Positions 60,538-64,000 of a stretch of 64,000 bases of DNA are shown piece by piece. Source of the DNA: Betaproteobacteria bacterium HGW-Betaproteobacteria-3 (GTDB lineage Bacteria > Pseudomonadota > Gammaproteobacteria > Burkholderiales > Burkholderiaceae_C). The notes under the pieces are model-generated. The model was not told where the DNA came from and searched no databases. It saw nothing but the letters and a program-made list of their open reading frames with translations. The stretch spans positions 1 through 64,000 of the forward strand of contig PHCI01000018.1 in the NCBI GenBank assembly GCA_002842205.1, written 5' to 3'. The first letter of the stretch is position 1. Each line of letters begins with the position of its first letter. Position numbers and translations under genes: made by a program.

Positions 60538-61281
60538 TCAGGGGCGCGCCGCGGCGGGTTTGCGCCCGCCAAAGATCGCCGTGCCCACGCGCACCAGGGT
60601 GCTGCCGGCGTCAATGGCCGCTTCCAGATCGGCCGACATGCCCATCGACAGCGTGTCCCACACCGCCCCCGCTGGCAACTGCGCCGCCATGGCCTCGAAC
60701 AGCGCACGGGTGCGCGCGTGCACCGCGCGCTGCGCGGCCGCGTCGGGTGCGGGCTCGGGAATCGTCATGAGGCCGCGCAGCGTGAGGCGCGGCAGCACGG
60801 CCACCGCGCACGCCAGCGCCAGGGCTTCGTCGGGCGGCACACCCGATTTGTTGGCCCCGCCGTCCACGTTGACCTGAAGGCAGACCTGCAGCGGGGCGAG
60901 GCCCGGTGGCCGCTGCTCGCTCAGGCGCTGGGCGATCTTGAGCCGGTCCACCGTGTGCACCCAGTCAAAATATTCGGCCACGAGGCGCGTCTTGTTGCTC
61001 TGGATCGGGCCAATACAATGCCATTCGGTCGGCGCAGCGTGGGCCTGCCGAAGGCCCTCGGACTCCCAGGCCCGGAGGGCTGAAATCTTGTCCACCGCCT
61101 CCTGGAGGTAGTTTTCACCGAACCGGCGTTGTCCTGCCGCGACAGCCTCGCGCACCGCTTGCGGGCCAAATGTCTTGGAAACCGCCAGTAATGTGACATC
61201 TTCCACGGGCCGTCGCGCCGATGCACAGGCTTGGGCGATCCGCTCACGGACCCCTTGGAGGTTGCTGGCAATCGTCGTCAT
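60538..61281 (-). CDS. yggS: YggS family PLP homeostasis protein
   Basis: A 247-residue single-domain alanine-racemase-like barrel that binds pyridoxal phosphate and keeps the free cofactor level balanced. The cofactor lysine is in LLAVSKTFG; other blocks are RRFGENYLQEAVDK, WHCIGPIQSNKTRLVAE and LSMGMSADLEAAI. The ATG at 61281 gives the usual length. It is divergent from pilT with 36 bases between them, the usual neighbourhood in this group of bacteria. Confidence 0.93.
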   Translation of the reverse strand: MTTIASNLQGVRERIAQACASARRPVEDVTLLAVSKTFGPQAVREAVAAGQRRFGENYLQEAVDKISALRAWESEGLRQAHAAPTEWHCIGPIQSNKTRLVAEYFDWVHTVDRLKIAQRLSEQRPPGLAPLQVCLQVNVDGGANKSGVPPDEALALACAVAVLPRLTLRGLMTIPEPAPDAAAQRAVHARTRALFEAMAAQLPAGAVWDTLSMGMSADLEAAIDAGSTLVRVGTAIFGGRKPAAARP

Positions 61282-61317
61282 AATCAGTGTCGAGCGTATC
61301 AAACCATCGGGGACTTC

Positions 61318-62361
61318 GTGGACATTACCCAACTGCTGGCATTCAGCGTCAAGAACAAGGCTTCTGATCTTCACCTTTCCGCCGGGCTGCCACCCATGAT
61401 CCGCGTGAACGGCGACGTGCGCCGCATCAACGTCGATCCGCTGGACCACAAGATGGTCCACAGCATGGTGTACGACATCATGAACGACACCCAGCGCAAG
61501 AACTATGAAGAGTTTCTGGAGGTCGATTTCTCGTTCGAGATCGACGGGCTGGCGCGTTTTCGCGTCAACGCCTTCAACCACCAGCGCGGCGCCGGGGCGG
61601 TGTTCCGCACCATCCCGTCCAAGATCCTCACCCTCGAGCAACTCAACGCGCCCAAGATCTTCGGCGAGCTGGCGCTCAAGCCGCGCGGGCTGGTCCTGGT
61701 GACCGGGCCCACCGGGTCGGGCAAGTCCACCACGCTGGCCGCCATGGTGAACTTCCTCAACGAGACCGAATACGGCCACGTGCTGACGGTGGAAGACCCG
61801 ATCGAATTCGTGCACGAATCCAAGAAATGCCTGGTCAACCAGCGCGAGGTCGGCCCGCACACGCTGGGTTTTGCCAATGCGCTCAAATCGGCGCTGCGCG
61901 AAGACCCCGACGCCATCCTGGTGGGCGAAATGCGCGACTTGGAGACCATCCGCCTGGCCATGACCGCTGCCGAAACCGGTCACCTGGTGTTTGGCACGCT
62001 GCACACCTCGAGCGCGGCCAAGACCATCGACCGCATCATCGACGTGTTCCCCGGCGAAGAAAAGGAAATGATCCGCGCCATGCTGTCCGAGTCGCTGCAG
62101 GCCGTCATTTCACAGACCCTGTGCAAAACCAAGGACGGCCAGGGCCGCGTGGCGGCGCACGAGATCATGCTGGGCACCAGCGCCATCCGCAACCTGATCC
62201 GCGAGGCCAAGGTGGCGCAGATGTACTCCACCATCCAGACCGGCAACAGCTTCGGCATGCAAACGCTGGACCAGAACCTGACCGACCTGGTCAAGCGCAA
62301 CATCATCAGCCCGGCCGAAGCACGCGGCAAGGCCAAGATTCCCGAGAATTTCCCCGGATAA
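61318..62361 (+). CDS. pilT: Type IV pilus retraction ATPase PilT
   Basis: A 347-residue hexameric ATPase that drives pilus retraction and twitching. It has DITQLLAFSVKNKASDLHLS at the start, the Walker A GPTGSGKSTT, Asp and His boxes (VLTVEDPIEFVH and TGHLVFGTLHTSSA) and the C-terminal AIRNLIRE motif typical of PilT. The start is GTG at 61318, giving the canonical length of 347 residues. pilU follows, separated by an intergenic element of about 160 bases. Confidence 0.95.
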   Translation: MDITQLLAFSVKNKASDLHLSAGLPPMIRVNGDVRRINVDPLDHKMVHSMVYDIMNDTQRKNYEEFLEVDFSFEIDGLARFRVNAFNHQRGAGAVFRTIPSKILTLEQLNAPKIFGELALKPRGLVLVTGPTGSGKSTTLAAMVNFLNETEYGHVLTVEDPIEFVHESKKCLVNQREVGPHTLGFANALKSALREDPDAILVGEMRDLETIRLAMTAAETGHLVFGTLHTSSAAKTIDRIIDVFPGEEKEMIRAMLSESLQAVISQTLCKTKDGQGRVAAHEIMLGTSAIRNLIREAKVAQMYSTIQTGNSFGMQTLDQNLTDLVKRNIISPAEARGKAKIPENFPG

Positions 62362-62363
62362 CC

Positions 62364-62520
62364 ATGATCTCCCCCCCGTCGCTTGCCCACTCCGTGTGGC
62401 CGCATCCCCCCTCGAGGGGGCAACACCGACGGCCCGGCAAAGCCGGTTCCGTGGTGTTTCTGGCCTGGACACCACGGCGGCCGGGTCGGCCACTGGCCTC
62501 CACGCGCGCTGCGCTGCTTT
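62364..62520. repeat. GC-rich intergenic repeat element between pilT and pilU
   Basis: The segment contains CCCCCCTCGAGGGGG (palindromic), GGCCCGGCAAAGCCGGTTCC (nested inverted repeat) and GGTGTTTCTGGCCTGGACACC (paired ends). Such CCCCCTC-AAAGCCGG elements recur between genes in related bacteria as far as I recall. It could fold into successive hairpins and affect the pilT-pilU transcript. Confidence 0.5.
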
Positions 62521-62534
62521 AAGGAAACCTCATC

Positions 62535-63671
62535 ATGGAACGCGACCAGGCATCGAAATTCATCAACGACCTGCTTCGGCTGATGGTCAGCCGCAATGGC
62601 AGCGACCTGTTCATCACCGGCGACTTCCCGCCCGCCATGAAGGTGGACGGGAAAATCACCAAGGTGTCGGGCCAGCCGCTGACGCCGGCCCACACGCTGG
62701 CGCTCACGCGGTCGATCATGAACGACAAGCAGGCCGCGGAATACGAACGCACCAAGGAGTGCAATTTCGCCATTTCACCCGCCGGCATCGGGCGCTTTCG
62801 CGTCAACGCCTTTGTGCAGCAGGGCAAGATGGGCATGGTCATGCGGGTGATCCCGGCCGTGCTGCCCACCATTGACGGGCTGGGCATGCCACAGGTGCTG
62901 AAGGACGTGGCCATGTCCAAGCGCGGCCTGTGCATCCTGGTGGGCGCCACCGGCTCGGGCAAATCGACCACGCTGGCGGCCATGGTCGACTGGCGCAACG
63001 AAAACTCCTACGGCCACATCATCACCGTGGAAGACCCGGTGGAGTTCGTCCACCCGCACAAGAACTGCGTGATCACGCAGCGCGAGGTGGGCCTGGACAC
63101 CGACAGTTGGGAGGCGGCCCTGAAGAACACGCTGCGCCAGGCGCCCGACGTGATCCTGATGGGCGAAATCCGCGACCGCGAAACCATGGAACACGCGGTG
63201 GCCTTTGCCGAAACCGGCCACCTGTGCCTGGCCACCCTGCACGCCAACAGCGCCAATCAGGCACTCGACCGCATCATCAACTTCTTCCCCGAAGAACGCC
63301 GCCAGCAGTTGCTGATGGACCTGTCGCTCAACCTGCGCGCCATGATTTCGCAGCGGCTGATCCCCAAGCAGGACGGCAAGGGCCGCAGCGCCGCGGTGGA
63401 AGTCATGCTCAACACGCCGCTGATCTCCGACCTGGTCTTCAAGGGCGAAGTCTCCGAGATCAAGGAGATCATGAAGAAAAGCCGCAACCTGGGCATGCAG
63501 ACCTTCGACCAGGCCCTGTTTGACGCCTTTGAGAACAACATCATCAGCTACGAAGATGCGCTGCGCAATGCCGATTCCGTCAACGACCTGCGGCTGCAGA
63601 TCAAGCTCAACAGCCAGCGCGCCAAGACGCAGGACCTGGCCGCCGGCACGGAACACTTCGCCATTGTCTGA
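62535..63671 (+). CDS. pilU: Type IV pilus retraction ATPase accessory PilU
   Basis: A 378-residue PilT paralogue. It has GATGSGKSTT as Walker A, IITVEDPVEFVHPHKNC and GHLCLATLHANSANQALDRI. It lacks the AIRNLIRE motif of PilT, with LISDLVFKGEVSEIKEIM in its place, as in PilU. It assists PilT-driven retraction. It begins MERDQASKFINDLLRLMVSR with AAGGAA upstream. Confidence 0.93.
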   Translation: MERDQASKFINDLLRLMVSRNGSDLFITGDFPPAMKVDGKITKVSGQPLTPAHTLALTRSIMNDKQAAEYERTKECNFAISPAGIGRFRVNAFVQQGKMGMVMRVIPAVLPTIDGLGMPQVLKDVAMSKRGLCILVGATGSGKSTTLAAMVDWRNENSYGHIITVEDPVEFVHPHKNCVITQREVGLDTDSWEAALKNTLRQAPDVILMGEIRDRETMEHAVAFAETGHLCLATLHANSANQALDRIINFFPEERRQQLLMDLSLNLRAMISQRLIPKQDGKGRSAAVEVMLNTPLISDLVFKGEVSEIKEIMKKSRNLGMQTFDQALFDAFENNIISYEDALRNADSVNDLRLQIKLNSQRAKTQDLAAGTEHFAIV

Positions 63672-63844
63672 TAGGCTATTGCGCGGGCGCAGGGCGGCGC
63701 TGGTCGCACGGCCCTTGCCAGCCTGAAGGTGGTCCCGGTTTCCGGGCGGCTCTGACCCGCCTTCCTGTCGCGACACCGCAGCGCGCCCTGCGCAGCGGTG
63801 TCAACCCCATCCATTGCCCTCCCCTCCACCTCAACGGACTTCCC

Positions 63845-64000
63845 ATGAGCACCACCCACCCCAAAACCTACGAATCCACTCCCTCACGCAAGGTCGCCTT
63901 TCTGGGCCTGGGCGTGATGGGCCTGCCGATGGCCGGGCATCTGGCGCTGGCAGGCCATCAGGTCACGGTCTACAACCGCAGTGCGGCCAAGGCCAAGGCC
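63845..64000 (+). CDS. 3-hydroxyisobutyrate dehydrogenase family protein (3' truncated)
   Basis: The first 52 codons only. After an 18-residue leader comes the NAD(P)-binding motif KVAFLGLGVMGLPMAGHLAL, then HQVTVYNRSAAKA, typical of beta-hydroxyacid dehydrogenases such as 3-hydroxyisobutyrate and tartronate semialdehyde reductases. The gene runs off the window, so substrate cannot be judged. Confidence 0.8.
   Translation, partial: MSTTHPKTYESTPSRKVAFLGLGVMGLPMAGHLALAGHQVTVYNRSAAKAKA

Noticed and set aside
1-64000. CRISPR arrays, tRNA and rRNA genes, prophage or integron genes
   Set aside because: No regularly spaced repeats, tRNA-like cloverleaf, rRNA stretch, integrase or transposase was seen.

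Overview
The window is GC-rich, densely coded and looks like a chromosomal segment of a betaproteobacterium of the Burkholderiales, most likely family Comamonadaceae (relatives of Acidovorax, Rhodoferax, Hydrogenophaga, Polaromonas). The evidence is the protein families seen (DUF3567, a narXL-narK1K2-GHJI cluster, LysR and AbrB types) and short AT-rich repeats embedded in genes, which I associate with this family. No rRNA, tRNA, CRISPR array, prophage or insertion-sequence transposase was found. No gene-free stretch exceeds about 240 bases.

Layout. (1) 1-3400: end of a DUF3108 gene, a DUF3567 gene, an AbrB-type membrane protein and a ChaN-like lipoprotein. (2) 3517-25477, all on the minus strand: an anaerobic nitrate-respiration block. 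Read in the direction of transcription it is narX-narL, an FNR-type site, narK1-narK2-narG-H-J-I, a parvulin isomerase, a carbonic anhydrase, a nitronate monooxygenase, a B12-dependent class II ribonucleotide reductase interrupted by an intein, NnrS, a nitroreductase, a small conserved protein and a hemerythrin. The block joins nitrate uptake and reduction, nitric-oxide and nitro-compound defence, and oxygen-independent DNA precursor synthesis. (3) 25564-31143: purU, a LysR regulator, then glcD-lrgA-lrgB facing an alanine-glyoxylate-type aminotransferase; I read this as a possible glycolate/glyoxylate module. (4) 31236-35226: a biotin-domain/carboxyltransferase fusion, an asparaginase and an arginase.

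(5) 36942-55053: a variant Pel exopolysaccharide locus, the most interesting part. On the minus strand are a small gene, a PelA reduced to its GH114 hydrolase domain, a short PelB, PelD, PelE, PelF, PelG, a 95-residue secreted protein and a 1373-residue Agd3-like deacetylase that ends in DUF11-type repeats and a sorting tail. PelC is not visible. A second GH114 lipoprotein faces the operon across a bidirectional terminator. A PAS-GGDEF-EAL protein is divergent from the operon and is followed by galE. The parts suggest c-di-GMP control through PelD, precursor epimerisation by a GalE-type enzyme, polymerisation by PelF with PelD/E/G, and deacetylation and hydrolysis by separate proteins instead of one multidomain PelA.

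(6) 55092-64000: putA with a divergent Lrp-type regulator, an unknown gene, a DUF3617 gene, yggS, the pilT-pilU twitching ATPases and the start of a 3-hydroxyisobutyrate-dehydrogenase-like gene.

All identifications come from reading motifs and overall similarity by eye. No database search was run.
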